From the NCBI RefSeq assembly GCF_013340305.1, contig NZ_BLVP01000008.1:297408-361407 (forward strand): a stretch of 64,000 nucleotides of DNA. The letters run 5' to 3'. This DNA is from Desulfovibrio psychrotolerans (GTDB lineage: Bacteria > Desulfobacterota > Desulfovibrionia > Desulfovibrionales > Desulfovibrionaceae). The position numbers and the translations under genes are program-made. Positions 24,770 through 33,508 of the stretch are shown in pieces. The notes beneath the pieces were generated by a model. The model did not search any database. It was not told the DNA's origin and saw nothing but the letters and a program-made list of their open reading frames with translations. The stretch's first letter is position 1. Each line of letters opens with the position of its first letter.

Positions 24770-26794
24770 ATGGGGATTGCGGCAGACATAGTCATTCTTG
24801 TGGTGGCAGGCCTGTTCGGGGGATTGCTGTCACAGCTTTTCCGGCAGCCGCTCATTCTCGGCTATATTTTTGCCGGTGTGCTGGTGGGCCCTTACATGGG
24901 CGGCTTCATCGTCTCCGACATTCACGATATTGAACTGCTGGCGGAAATTGGCGTTGCCCTGCTGCTGTTTGCGCTGGGGCTGGAGTTCTCGCTCAAAGAT
25001 CTGCGCCCCGTGCGGAGCATAGCCCTGATGGGCACCCCCGTGCAGATTGTGCTGTGCATGGCGCTTGGCTACGGGGTGGGCGTGGCCTTTGGCTGGCCGC
25101 CGCTCACCGCGCTCTGGTTCGGCGCATTTGTCTCCCTTTCCAGCACCATGGTGGTGCTGAAGACGCTGGAAAGCCAAGGCTGGATAGGCACGCTTTCCAG
25201 CCGTGTCATGATAGGCATGCTCATCGTGCAGGACCTTGCCGTGGTGCCCATGCTCATCATCATGCCCAAACTGGGACTGCCGGATGCGGGCATGGCCGAG
25301 CTTGGCTGGGCCTGCGTGAAGGCGGCGGCGTTTCTTGCGGGCATGGTGGTGCTGGGCACGCGTATCATGCCCCGGCTGCTGCGGCTTATCGCGGGCTGGA
25401 ACTCGCGGGAAATGTTCATGCTGGCCTGCTGCGGCATAGGGCTTGGCGTGGGGTACGGCACCTATCTGCTCGGGCTGTCATTCGCTTTCGGCGCGTTTGT
25501 GGCCGGTATGGTGCTGAGTGAGTCGGACTACGGGCATCAGGCACTCAGCGACATCATTCCCCTGCGCGACCTGTTCGGGCTGCTCTTCTTCGCCTCCATG
25601 GGCATGCTGGTGGACCCCGGCTTCGTGCTCGACAATCTGGGCATCGTGGCAGGGCTGGCACTGGCTGTTTTTGCGGGCAAGGGGCTGATCTTCGGCTTTA
25701 TTTCCAAATTTTTCGGATACGGCAACGTGGTGCCGCTGGCTCTGGGGCTGGGCATGTTTCAGGCGGGCGAGCTTTCCTTCCTGCTTGCCCGTGTCGGGGT
25801 GGAAAGCGGCATGCTGCCCCGTGACCAGTATTCCATATTTCTGGCGGTGGGCATTCTGGGCATGGTGGCCACTCCGCCCCTGTCATCGCTCACCGCTCCG
25901 CTGTACGCCCTGCGCAAGCGCTTCATGCCGCCTCAGCAACTGCACGTCGTGAACATGCCCGCCAGCGAGGTGAAGGGCCATGTGGTCATTGCCGGCGGGG
26001 GCAGGGTGGGTATGTACGTGGCGGGCATTCTCGCGCAACTGGAAAAACCCTTTGTGCTTATAGAATTCAACTCCCGCCGATTCGAGCGATGCCGGGACGC
26101 GGGCTACCCCGCCATATACGGCGATGCCTCGCAGCCCACGGTGCAGGATGCGGCGGGCATGCACCACGCCTGCCTGCTGCTTATGACCGTGCCCTCCATA
26201 ACAGATGCCGCCGCGGCGGTGGCGCTGGCGCACAGAAACAATCCCACCCTGCCCGTAGTGGCGCGCGTGGTAGACCATGAACAGATGGACGCGCTGGCCG
26301 AGATGGGTGTGCACCAGACCATACAGCCGGAGTTTGAGGCCGGGCTGGAACTTACCCGTCAGGCGCTGCTGCATCTGGGCTTGCCCGTGGGCGAGATTCA
26401 GCGGTTTTCCGACAACGTGCGCAGCGAGCGGTATGCCGCCGTGTTCGAAAAGCACCCGGAATACCGCACCCTCATGCAACTGGGCGGTGCGGCCGGGGGG
26501 CTGGAGCTTTCGTGGATTCCGCTGGCGGAAGAAAGTCCTTTGCACGGCAGAAACCTCGGCGCGCTGATGCTCAGGAACCACGTGGGCATAACCGTTGTGG
26601 GAGTAATGCGTCAGGGCGCGCTGCATGCCAACCCCGGTGCGGAGTTTGCCCTGCACGGCGGCGATGTGGTGGGCGTGCTCGGCAATGCCGAGGCGGCTGC
26701 CGCATTCGGAAAGCTGGCGCAGATAACCGAGCGGCAGGAGCTGCCGGACTGGTTGGCAGAGGAAGCCGGAGGGGTGATCGGAGAAAATATCTAG
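24770..26794 (+). CDS. Kef/CPA2-type cation-proton antiporter with TrkA-N and TrkA-C domains
   Basis: Predicted 674-residue inner-membrane monovalent cation/proton antiporter. Residues 1 to about 385 form the 12-13 segment CPA2 domain, with the family motif [22 protein letters not shown] and the helix-4/5 region [11 protein letters not shown]. The TrkA-N (RCK) domain runs from about 398 to 520: [20 protein letters not shown] is the NAD-binding GxGxxG start, followed by [20 protein letters not shown] with the acidic residue ending strand 2. A TrkA-C domain follows (about 575-650). Fused RCK domains normally gate such transporters by nucleotide or thiol ligands. The substrate (potassium or sodium) is not determinable. 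Convergent with cheX. Confidence 0.92.
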   Translation: MGIAADIVILVVAGLFGGLLSQLFRQPLILGYIFAGVLVGPYMGGFIVSDIHDIELLAEIGVALLLFALGLEFSLKDLRPVRSIALMGTPVQIVLCMALGYGVGVAFGWPPLTALWFGAFVSLSSTMVVLKTLESQGWIGTLSSRVMIGMLIVQDLAVVPMLIIMPKLGLPDAGMAELGWACVKAAAFLAGMVVLGTRIMPRLLRLIAGWNSREMFMLACCGIGLGVGYGTYLLGLSFAFGAFVAGMVLSESDYGHQALSDIIPLRDLFGLLFFASMGMLVDPGFVLDNLGIVAGLALAVFAGKGLIFGFISKFFGYGNVVPLALGLGMFQAGELSFLLARVGVESGMLPRDQYSIFLAVGILGMVATPPLSSLTAPLYALRKRFMPPQQLHVVNMPASEVKGHVVIAGGGRVGMYVAGILAQLEKPFVLIEFNSRRFERCRDAGYPAIYGDASQPTVQDAAGMHHACLLLMTVPSITDAAAAVALAHRNNPTLPVVARVVDHEQMDALAEMGVHQTIQPEFEAGLELTRQALLHLGLPVGEIQRFSDNVRSERYAAVFEKHPEYRTLMQLGGAAGGLELSWIPLAEESPLHGRNLGALMLRNHVGITVVGVMRQGALHANPGAEFALHGGDVVGVLGNAEAAAAFGKLAQITERQELPDWLAEEAGGVIGENI

Positions 26795-26854
26795 GCCGCG
26801 CAGCGGGCGCGCTGTCTCAAAGAGCGGCCCATCATCCTGTCTTTCGTTGCGCGT

Positions 26855-27337
26855 TTAGTCGTCCACGCTGTTGAGCGATATCTCCACCACCAGATTGCCT
26901 TCCTGCGTGGTGAAGGGAATGGAAAGAATGGGCTGCTTGTTGATGTGGCTCAGGGTGTGGTTCCTGCCGATGATGACAGAAGGGGTGGAAGCCTGAAACT
27001 TCATCCCTTCGTTGGCAAGGTGCGCGCGTGCCTGCCCGGCGATCATGTTGGTGAGTTCGCCCACGGCATCGGCTATTTCTTCGTTGATCTTGGAAAATTC
27101 TTCACCCAGCATGTTGGAGACGATGCGCAGAATGCACTTTTCGTCCAGTGTGAGGGAGATAACGCCCTCGGCATGCCCGGTTACCCCGATAAGCCCTGTA
27201 ACATCGCCCACTGCCGTACGGCGGGTGTTGATGTAGGGTTTGCCGGGTTTGGCCTCCACCATGGCCATGGTGCCCAGCACATCTATGACAGCGGACAGGA
27301 AGGGATTGATGAAACTGACGTTGTACTGGAAGCTCAT
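26855..27337 (-). CDS. cheX: Chemotaxis phosphatase CheX-like protein
   Basis: CheX-type proteins dephosphorylate CheY-P in the chemotaxis pathway. The 160-residue product has the CheC/CheX helix DAVGELTNMIAGQARAHL, with Glu94 and Asn97 forming the E-x2-N catalytic pair, one copy as in CheX. The rest fits the family: SFINPFLSAVIDVLGTMA at the start and NKQPILSIPFTTQEGNLVVE at the end. The ATG at 27337 is chosen because the family starts with this FINPF segment. It lies 106 bases after the HDOD gene, past a strong terminator, so it may have its own promoter. Confidence 0.88.
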   Translation of the reverse strand: MSFQYNVSFINPFLSAVIDVLGTMAMVEAKPGKPYINTRRTAVGDVTGLIGVTGHAEGVISLTLDEKCILRIVSNMLGEEFSKINEEIADAVGELTNMIAGQARAHLANEGMKFQASTPSVIIGRNHTLSHINKQPILSIPFTTQEGNLVVEISLNSVDD

Positions 27338-27396
27338 GGACAACCTTTTTTCCTGTCGGCGGGCTGTTGTCAAGGGGGCGGACGGAAAGTGATGGA

Positions 27397-27428
27397 AAAA
27401 GGGCCGGGAGCATGCTCCCGGCCCTTTT
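27397..27428 (-). terminator. Strong palindromic terminator after the HDOD gene
   Basis: Perfect 14-bp stem: AAAAGGGCCGGGAG (27397-27410), loop CATG, CTCCCGGCCCTTTT (27415-27428). The minus-strand reading ends in TTTTT, so it should stop the cheR-HDOD transcript; it could also work on the plus strand. Confidence 0.8.
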
Positions 27429-27443
27429 GGTATCTACCCGGTT

Positions 27444-28562
27444 TTATAGAAATGCAGCGAAAAGTTCTTCAATATGACTGTCAAAAAGTGCGGTTACGGT
27501 AACCAGATCAGAAGATTTAAGGCCAAGTCGTTCCCATGCGCCTTCCTGTAAGCCGGGGAGCACGTACTTGCCGCCGCAGGAAATCTCCATGGCGTTGGTG
27601 AGGTTGTCCGCAAGCTGCACAACGGAGGCGGCCAGCGGGTCCTGCGCCGATGCCGGGGCATGGTGCCACCGCACCGTATCCACCAGCCCTGCCGGGAACT
27701 TCCATTCTGCCAGCAGCATGCCGCCCACTTCCGCGTGGTCAAAGCCAAGGATATCGCGCTCCGCCTCTGCCAGGGGCAGCATATTCTCGCGGGCGTACAG
27801 CAGCGTCTGAACCGAGGCGTACGGCAGCTTTTTCATGATGATGAGTCTGCCCACATCGTGCAGCAGTCCGGCCGTGAAAAAGCGGTCGGCCTTCAGCCCG
27901 CCCATGCGCGAGGCAATGAGCTTGGAAAAGACGCCGCAGCTTACCGAATGCTTCCAAAAGGTTTTTACGTCCATCAGCTCCGGGGGAATATCCTTGAACA
28001 CCGTAATGGCGGATATGCCCAGCGCAAGGTTGGAAACCTCCGTCACGCCCACAAGGGCAATGGCGTGGGCCACATCCTCCACGGTTACCAAAAGGCCGTA
28101 AAAAGGGCTGTTCACCAGTTTGAGCAGTTTGGCGGTAAGCTCCACATCGTTGCTTACAATGCGGGCCACGTCGTCTGCCGAACTGGTGGGAGAGTCCAGC
28201 ACTTCACGGATACGGAAATACACATCGGGGAAGGAGACCAGCTCCGCCTCGCTGTCCACCAGTGTTTTGGGGTCCACCATGCCGGGAGTAAAGGTGTCGC
28301 GCAGGTATTCTGTGTTGCGCATGAGCCGGGCGTCTTCGGTGGGCATCTGCCAGCCCTGCCGGAGTGCCGCGCCGGTGCGGAACACGCTGAGCCGGAAGAT
28401 TTCCGCAATGGCGGGATTATCGTGGTCTGCATACATGAAGAAATCGCGCACATATTCTTCGCTGAGCGCCAGTTGGGCGGCGGGAGAATCCGGTTTCATG
28501 CCATTCCTCCGTTGGGCGTTCTCTGCCGGGGCAAACGTGTTCGTGCGGGGTTGGTCAGTCAT
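27444..28562 (-). CDS. HDOD-domain signalling protein
   Basis: Predicted 372-residue cytosolic protein. The HDOD domain (about residues 115-320) is recognisable by SFPDVYFRIREVLDSPTSSA, LTAKLLKLVNSPFYGL, and ALVGVTEVSNLALGISAI, an HD-superfamily helical fold that in this subfamily usually lacks phosphodiesterase activity and acts as a regulatory platform. A diverged HD-like pattern remains in AGLLHDVGRLIIMKKLP. The start at 28562 overlaps the cheR stop by one base (TGATG). An internal ATG at 28499 has a stronger ribosome binding site (CGGAGG, 6-7 bases away) and would drop 21 residues, so the true start is uncertain. The link to cheR suggests a role in chemotaxis or motility signalling. Confidence 0.88.
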   Translation of the reverse strand: MTDQPRTNTFAPAENAQRRNGMKPDSPAAQLALSEEYVRDFFMYADHDNPAIAEIFRLSVFRTGAALRQGWQMPTEDARLMRNTEYLRDTFTPGMVDPKTLVDSEAELVSFPDVYFRIREVLDSPTSSADDVARIVSNDVELTAKLLKLVNSPFYGLLVTVEDVAHAIALVGVTEVSNLALGISAITVFKDIPPELMDVKTFWKHSVSCGVFSKLIASRMGGLKADRFFTAGLLHDVGRLIIMKKLPYASVQTLLYARENMLPLAEAERDILGFDHAEVGGMLLAEWKFPAGLVDTVRWHHAPASAQDPLAASVVQLADNLTNAMEISCGGKYVLPGLQEGAWERLGLKSSDLVTVTALFDSHIEELFAAFL

Positions 28563-29557
28563 CACCCTTCCTTCCTGTAGCACATGCCGCCGGGCTTGAG
28601 CACGGGCTTGAAGGCGGTGGAAAGCTTGTGGATACTCTCCGAATGGCCGAGAAACAGGTATCCGCCCGGAACCAGATTGTCGTAGAACGCGGAAATAACC
28701 CCCTGCTTCATGGGGTCGTCAAAATAGATGATCACGTTGCGGCAGAACACAATGTGCGATTTGGGCACCCGCTTCAGGGCGGCGGCATCGCTCAGGTTTA
28801 TGGGGCCGAAGTTAATCAGCTTCTTCACGCGGGACTTTATGCGGTAGTCCTCGCCTTCCTTGTCAAAATATTTGGCCACAATCCCTTTGGGCGTGGTGCG
28901 CAGGGAGTATTCCGTATACAGCCCCTCGCGTGCCTTGGCGAGCATGGCGGGGGAAAGGTCGTTGGCGGCTATGCGTATGTTCCAGCCGATAATGGACATG
29001 CCCAGCACTTCGCTTATCATGATGGCGAGGGTGTATGGCTCCTCGCCCGATGAGCAGCCTGCGGACCAGATGAAAATCTCTTTTTTGCCCGCCGCCTCCT
29101 GCGCCTTGATGAACTCTTTGAGAATATCGTTCTGAAAGATGTTCAACTGGCGGATGTCGCGGTAAAAGCTGGTTTCGTTGGTAGTCACCTTCTCACACAG
29201 CTTGTCCATTTCCAGCGTCTTGTTTCTGTCCAGCCTGAGAAAGTCGTAGTACTCCTTAAAGGAGTTGAGTCCCAGCTCCTTCAGGCGCGAACCGAGTCGG
29301 TTTTCCAGCAGATATTTGCGCTTGTCCGGAATGCTTATGCCGGTCTTTTCGTAGATGAAGGCACTGAGCTGTGCAAACTCCTCATCGCTGATCTTGGCAG
29401 TCTTGCGCAGGGAAAGTCCGGAGGTAATCCCCCTGTTCTCGCCCTTGTCGTAGTTGCCCATAAGCCCGCCCAGCCTGCCGGTGGTGGCGGCAGGGGCGGT
29501 TCGCTGGCCAAGAACAGAGGAGCCTGCTCCTGTTTTTCCTGAAGATAACAATGCCAT
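28562..29557 (-). CDS. cheR: Chemotaxis protein methyltransferase CheR
   Basis: CheR methylates glutamates of chemoreceptors with S-adenosylmethionine to adapt them. The 331-residue protein has an N-terminal helical CheR_N domain (about 60-125, with FIYEKTGISIPDKRKYLLENRL) and the C-terminal SAM-binding domain: IFIWSAGCSSGEEPYTLAIM is motif I with the family's CSSGEEPY, IRIAANDLSPAMLAKAREGLY is motif II, and HIVFCRNVIIYFDDP is the FCRNVLIYF motif. About 55 residues precede the CheR_N domain, more than usual. GGGGGAA lies just before the ATG. A predicted promoter lies at 29608-29635. It is coupled to the HDOD gene. Confidence 0.95.
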   Translation of the reverse strand: MALLSSGKTGAGSSVLGQRTAPAATTGRLGGLMGNYDKGENRGITSGLSLRKTAKISDEEFAQLSAFIYEKTGISIPDKRKYLLENRLGSRLKELGLNSFKEYYDFLRLDRNKTLEMDKLCEKVTTNETSFYRDIRQLNIFQNDILKEFIKAQEAAGKKEIFIWSAGCSSGEEPYTLAIMISEVLGMSIIGWNIRIAANDLSPAMLAKAREGLYTEYSLRTTPKGIVAKYFDKEGEDYRIKSRVKKLINFGPINLSDAAALKRVPKSHIVFCRNVIIYFDDPMKQGVISAFYDNLVPGGYLFLGHSESIHKLSTAFKPVLKPGGMCYRKEG

Positions 29558-29607
29558 TGTTCCCCCGTCAGGTGCTTGAGGATGGGTTAGACTATCGTAA
29601 TTGAAAC

Positions 29608-29635
29608 ACTATACCGCGTGCATGAGGAAAGGCAA
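29608..29635 (-). promoter_or_regulatory. Predicted sigma-70 promoter of cheR-HDOD
   Basis: On the minus strand: TTGCCT (29635-29630), 16-base spacer, TATAGT (29613-29608). Start near 29601, about 44 bases before the cheR ATG. Confidence 0.45.
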
Positions 29636-29850
29636 AGGATATTGTTGCTGCTGTCGGTTCCTTGCATGCAGCAGAAAATGCAGTGCCCTTGTCAGGCAGG
29701 AATACTTCCTCTTCTGGAGCGTTCCTGAGCGGTGCAGAAGCCTCCGGCGAGACTGCGCAAACGAGGCAATAGTATATCAGTGGTCTGATGGTTGCCGTGA
29801 CATGCCCTGCAGCATAGGTGCGGCTCCGGCAACCTGTGGATACCGGCGTA

Positions 29851-30942
29851 TCAGGAGTCTTTTCTCATTTCCTCGGTCATGAACTTGTGCAGCAGACCGT
29901 TCATGGCTTCGTGCACGGAGCGGCGGTTGGTTCCCGCAGGGTCCGTGCACAGGGCGGGGTAGGCGGCGCGCATGGCTTCCGGGCAGGGGGAGTGCAGGGT
30001 GAACGCACTGGCTCCGGCAAAGACAAAATAGGGAGCGGCGGGCAGCAGGGCGCGCAGATGCCGTGCGTGCCGTGCAGGCGGATTTATGGTGTTGCGTTCC
30101 GCCTCCATCAGCATCACCGGCACGCGAAGCGGAGCTACGGATTCAGCGTCGAACAGCATGGCGTATCCGGGGGCAGCTATTGCCAGCGCGCTGATGCCCG
30201 GCAGCACCCATTCCTGTCCTTCCGGCGGGGCAAGGCGACCTTCCGGTACCTCAAGCATCGATTGCAGCCGGGTCTTTGCCCACGGTGCGCAGTAGGGATC
30301 TGCCGTAACTTCTTCGCTTGCACTGGCCGTGCAGTAGGTGCGCAGCCCTTCCGTCACCGGCTGCGCACCGGCGAGCATAAGGGCGGTGGCACCGCCTGTG
30401 CCGAATCCGATCACGCCCATAAAGCGCGTGTCGGCCACGGGGCCCAGTTCAGGGTGCTCCAGCGTGGCGTTAAGCGCCTTGCGCAGGTGGTCCGGGCGGC
30501 GGGTTATCTGCTCTGCGATGAAGATGCGCGCCGTATCCAGATAATTGTCTCCCGGATGGGTGGGGGCGATGACCACAAAGCCCTTGCGGGCCAGAAATTC
30601 CGCGGTGGTGTGGTGGGCAAGGCCCGATTCCGCGGCATCATGCGACATGAGCAGCACCGGGAATGCCCCTTCCGCAGGTTTGCCCTCGCGCGCGGCAGAG
30701 ATGGCATACAGGTCCAGCACCGCCAGTTTTTCCGGCCGGATGGAGGGGTACCACACATAGACGGGTATGCGCTCTCCGGTTCCCTCCTCCCATGCCGTCA
30801 GAATCTGCAATCCGGCCGTGTAGTCCTTGGCATCGCGGCTGCCCATGGCGTGCGTGTGGAGCACTGTGGCGCACAGAACGGCGAAGATGACCGGCAGAGC
30901 CAGCAGAAAGGCGAGAGGGGACAGGCGGTTGGCGCGGAACAT
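29851..30942 (-). CDS. Secreted dienelactone-hydrolase-like protein lacking the nucleophile serine
   Basis: Predicted 363-residue alpha/beta-hydrolase-fold protein. It begins with a hydrophobic signal or anchor segment (about residues 8-30), so it likely acts in the periplasm or on the membrane. It resembles predicted dienelactone hydrolases (COG4188 type): FPVLLMSHDAAESGLAHHTT, KGFVVIAPTHPGDNYLD, and a C-terminal SPCPEAMRAAYPALCTDPAG segment. The nucleophile elbow, normally GHSLGG-like, is GFGTGG here (around residue 184), placing glycine where the catalytic serine should be. The ATG at 30942 has GGGAG upstream. It may be a non-catalytic binding protein. Two Cys pairs may form disulfides. 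Confidence 0.75.
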   Translation of the reverse strand: MFRANRLSPLAFLLALPVIFAVLCATVLHTHAMGSRDAKDYTAGLQILTAWEEGTGERIPVYVWYPSIRPEKLAVLDLYAISAAREGKPAEGAFPVLLMSHDAAESGLAHHTTAEFLARKGFVVIAPTHPGDNYLDTARIFIAEQITRRPDHLRKALNATLEHPELGPVADTRFMGVIGFGTGGATALMLAGAQPVTEGLRTYCTASASEEVTADPYCAPWAKTRLQSMLEVPEGRLAPPEGQEWVLPGISALAIAAPGYAMLFDAESVAPLRVPVMLMEAERNTINPPARHARHLRALLPAAPYFVFAGASAFTLHSPCPEAMRAAYPALCTDPAGTNRRSVHEAMNGLLHKFMTEEMRKDS

Positions 30943-31227
30943 GTGTTCTCCCGGAGGGCGGTATGGCGTATTGTACGGCAACAGCTACCGCATATGGGCG
31001 GGGCAGGCAAGGGGCGGCGGGGCGGTGAAAGGACGCTTTGCGGCCAGATGTCGACAATCGACTGTTATCGTTGGGTATTGCCTTTCTCGCTGATATTCAT
31101 GTAGATTCCCGCTTTCCTCCGGGGGGCAGGCAATGTGGGCTATTCAGCATGAAGTGACGCAGAAATTGCGGAAAAGCGCAGAAACAAGGGTCTATGACGC
31201 TTTTGTGTAAAATGCAGACGGAATCAT

Positions 31228-31243
31228 TTGTTTATTTAAACAA
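31228..31243. promoter_or_regulatory. Palindromic operator candidate upstream of livJ
   Basis: TTGTTTA TT TAAACAA is a perfect 7+7 inverted repeat that ends 3 bases before the predicted -35 of livJ. Its centre would lie about 46 bases upstream of the start site, a common place for an activator or for a repressor that blocks sigma. An Lrp- or CRP-type regulator is possible but not shown. Confidence 0.45.
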
Positions 31244-31246
31244 TTT

Positions 31247-31275
31247 TTGACAATTCTGTGTTTCCACGCTAGGGT
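31247..31275 (+). promoter_or_regulatory. Predicted sigma-70 promoter of the liv operon
   Basis: TTGACA (31247-31252, full consensus), 17-base spacer, TAGGGT (31270-31275). Start near 31282, with a leader of about 113 bases to the livJ ATG. Confidence 0.55.
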
Positions 31276-31394
31276 GTCCTCCAGTATGCTCCGAAAAGCC
31301 AACCCAAAAAAAGGCAGGAGCAGAAGCTGGGTAGAGGTAAGTGGCTAGGGATCATCTTCACTCCATATGTTGAGCGACTTGTAGGAGATTTTCG

Positions 31395-32513
31395 ATGAAA
31401 AAACTGATTCACGCACTTGTGCTGGCACTGGTGCTGTCTGTCATGATGGCAGGCGTGTCCGTGGCCGACACCATCAAGATTGGTGTTCAGGCCCCCTTGA
31501 CCGGGAAGTATGCCTCCGAAGGGCAGGACATGAAGAACATTGTGGACATTCTCGCTGAAAAGCTGAACGCCGCTGGGGGCGTTAACGGCAAGAAGGTGCA
31601 GATTGTAGCCGAAGACGACGCCTTTGACCCCAAAACCGCCGCGCTGGCCGCGCAGCGTCTGACCACCGGCGGCGTGGTTGCCGTTATCGGCACCTATGGC
31701 TCCTCCATCACCGAAGCGGCGCAGGGCATTTATGACGAAGCCGGCGTCATTCAGGTGACCACCGGTTCCACCATGGTGCGCCTTACCGAAAAGGGCATGA
31801 AGTATTTCTTCCGCACCTGCCCGCGTGACGACGCACAGGGTGCCGCAGCCGCCAAAATCATTCAGGAGTTCGGCAGCAAGCGCATCGCCATCCTGCACGA
31901 CAACAGCTCCTACTCCAAGGGGCTTGCCGAAGAAACCAAGGCGCTGCTCGATCCTTCCACCATCGTCTTTTATGATGCGCTGACCCCCGGCGAGCAGGAC
32001 TACACCGCCATTCTGACCAAGGTGAAGGGCTCCGACCCCGACCTGCTCTTCTTCCCCGGCTACTACAACGAAGCCGGCCTGCTGCTCCGCCAGAAGATGG
32101 AAATGAAGTGGGACGTGCCCATGCTGGGCGGCGACGCCACCAATAACGCCGACCTGGTGAAGATCGCCGGTCCGGAAGCCGCCAAGGGCTTCATGTTCGT
32201 GGGCCCTCCCGGCGTGAACGATCTTGACGATCCTGCCACCAAGGAATTCCTCGCCACCTATCAGGCCAAGCATAAGGCCATGCCCGCTTCCATCTGGTCC
32301 GTGTTCGCCGGTGACGCGTTCAACGTGATTGTGGAAGCCATCAAGCAGACTGGCTCCACCGATGCCGACAAGATTGCGGATTACTTCCGTACCGGCCTCA
32401 AGGACTTCCCCAGCCTTACCGGCACCATCTCCTTCGACGAGAAGGGTGACCGCGCAGGGAAGTTCTACCGTCTGAGCAAGGTTAACGAAAAGGGTGAATT
32501 TATCCTGCAATAA
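31395..32513 (+). CDS. livJ: Branched-chain amino-acid ABC transporter substrate-binding protein
   Basis: Periplasmic binding protein for leucine, isoleucine and valine or related ligands. Predicted 372 residues with a cleavable signal peptide (MKKLIHALVLALVLSVMMAG, cut after about residue 25 at VSVA-D). The mature N-terminus TIKIGVQAPLTGKYASEGQD is the LivJ/LivK hallmark, and GGVVAVIGTYGSSITEAAQ forms the ligand-binding core. AGGAG lies 8 bases before the ATG. First of five contiguous transporter genes in the order binding protein, two permeases, two ATPases. Confidence 0.95.
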   Translation: MKKLIHALVLALVLSVMMAGVSVADTIKIGVQAPLTGKYASEGQDMKNIVDILAEKLNAAGGVNGKKVQIVAEDDAFDPKTAALAAQRLTTGGVVAVIGTYGSSITEAAQGIYDEAGVIQVTTGSTMVRLTEKGMKYFFRTCPRDDAQGAAAAKIIQEFGSKRIAILHDNSSYSKGLAEETKALLDPSTIVFYDALTPGEQDYTAILTKVKGSDPDLLFFPGYYNEAGLLLRQKMEMKWDVPMLGGDATNNADLVKIAGPEAAKGFMFVGPPGVNDLDDPATKEFLATYQAKHKAMPASIWSVFAGDAFNVIVEAIKQTGSTDADKIADYFRTGLKDFPSLTGTISFDEKGDRAGKFYRLSKVNEKGEFILQ

Positions 32514-32602
32514 CCTTTCGGCCCTTTTGCGGGATACGGACGGTACAACCCGTCCGTATCCCCGTTTTCCGTTCGCTTCATCCGCTAAGACGGGACTGCC
32601 TT

Positions 32603-33508
32603 ATGGAAGAGTTTTTTCAGCAATTGACCAATGGTCTTGCGGTGGGCGGCATATACGCCCTTATCGCCCTAGGCTACACCATGGTGTATGGTGTGCTCAA
32701 ACTCATAAATTTCGCCCATGGCGACCTGTTCACCATCGGAGCCTTTCTGGGCCTCACGCTGCTTACCACGCTGGGGCTTTCCGATCATCTGGGAGCCCTC
32801 GCGGGGGTTATCGCACTGGCCCTTATGGTCATGATTCTGGTCGGGCTGATAGGGTTTCTGCTTGAGCGCACGGCCTACCGCCCGCTGCGCACCTCGCCGC
32901 GCCTTTCCGCGGTGGTGAGCGCACTGGGCGCTTCCATCTTCTTCCAGAACGCGGTCATGCTCATCTGGGGAGCCCGTCCGCTTGTGTATCCGCACTCCAT
33001 TCTGCCCCGAACCGCAGTCTCGCTGTTCGGCATGGAGGTGCCCGTGGTCCGCATCATCATGTTCGCCACCTCCGTGGTGCTGATGCTGGGCCTCTATTAC
33101 CTGACCCACAAGACCAAGACCGGCACGGCAATCCGCGCGGCGGCCATTGATCAGGACGCCGCAAAGCTCATGGGCATAGACGTGAACCGCGTCATCGCGC
33201 TTGTGTTCTGCATCGGTCCTGCCCTGGGCGGTGCGGCGGGTGTAATGGTCGGGCTGTACTACGGTCAGATAAGCTTCACCATGGGCTGGCTTTACGGGCT
33301 AAAGGCCTTCACCGCCGCCATCCTCGGCGGCATAGGCAATATTCCCGGTGCCATGCTGGGCGGGCTTCTGCTGGGTGTCATAGAGGCACTGGGGGCGGCC
33401 TACATCTCCATTGCGTGGAAAGACGCCATCTCCTTTCTGGTGCTCATTCTCATTCTTATAGTCCGGCCCACCGGCCTGCTCGGTGAAAGGGTGGCGAACA
33501 AGGTATGA
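32603..33508 (+). CDS. livH: Branched-chain amino-acid ABC transporter permease LivH
   Basis: Inner-membrane permease of 301 residues with about eight hydrophobic segments. Characteristic LivH elements: NGLAVGGIYALIALGYTMVYG at the start, KLINFAHGDLFTIGAFLG, and the coupling region IRAAAIDQDAAKLMGIDVNRVIAL. The C-terminal LGGIGNIPGAMLGGLLLGVIEAL is also typical. It starts 89 bases after livJ and its stop overlaps the livM start as ATGA. Pairs with LivM to form the channel. Confidence 0.95.
   Translation: MEEFFQQLTNGLAVGGIYALIALGYTMVYGVLKLINFAHGDLFTIGAFLGLTLLTTLGLSDHLGALAGVIALALMVMILVGLIGFLLERTAYRPLRTSPRLSAVVSALGASIFFQNAVMLIWGARPLVYPHSILPRTAVSLFGMEVPVVRIIMFATSVVLMLGLYYLTHKTKTGTAIRAAAIDQDAAKLMGIDVNRVIALVFCIGPALGGAAGVMVGLYYGQISFTMGWLYGLKAFTAAILGGIGNIPGAMLGGLLLGVIEALGAAYISIAWKDAISFLVLILILIVRPTGLLGERVANKV

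Larger units (their letters stand above)
30943..31394. other. Intergenic region with the liv promoter
   Basis: No gene recognised. AT-rich sequence around 31205-31260 contrasts with the GC-rich background and holds the livJ promoter and a 16-bp palindrome. The predicted leader of livJ is about 113 bases long and has no obvious terminator/antiterminator pair. Confidence 0.6.

Noticed and set aside
31269-32510. 413-residue minus-strand open frame opposite livJ
   Set aside because: It mirrors livJ codon for codon and has a repetitive Gly/His composition; livJ has signal peptide, promoter and operon context.
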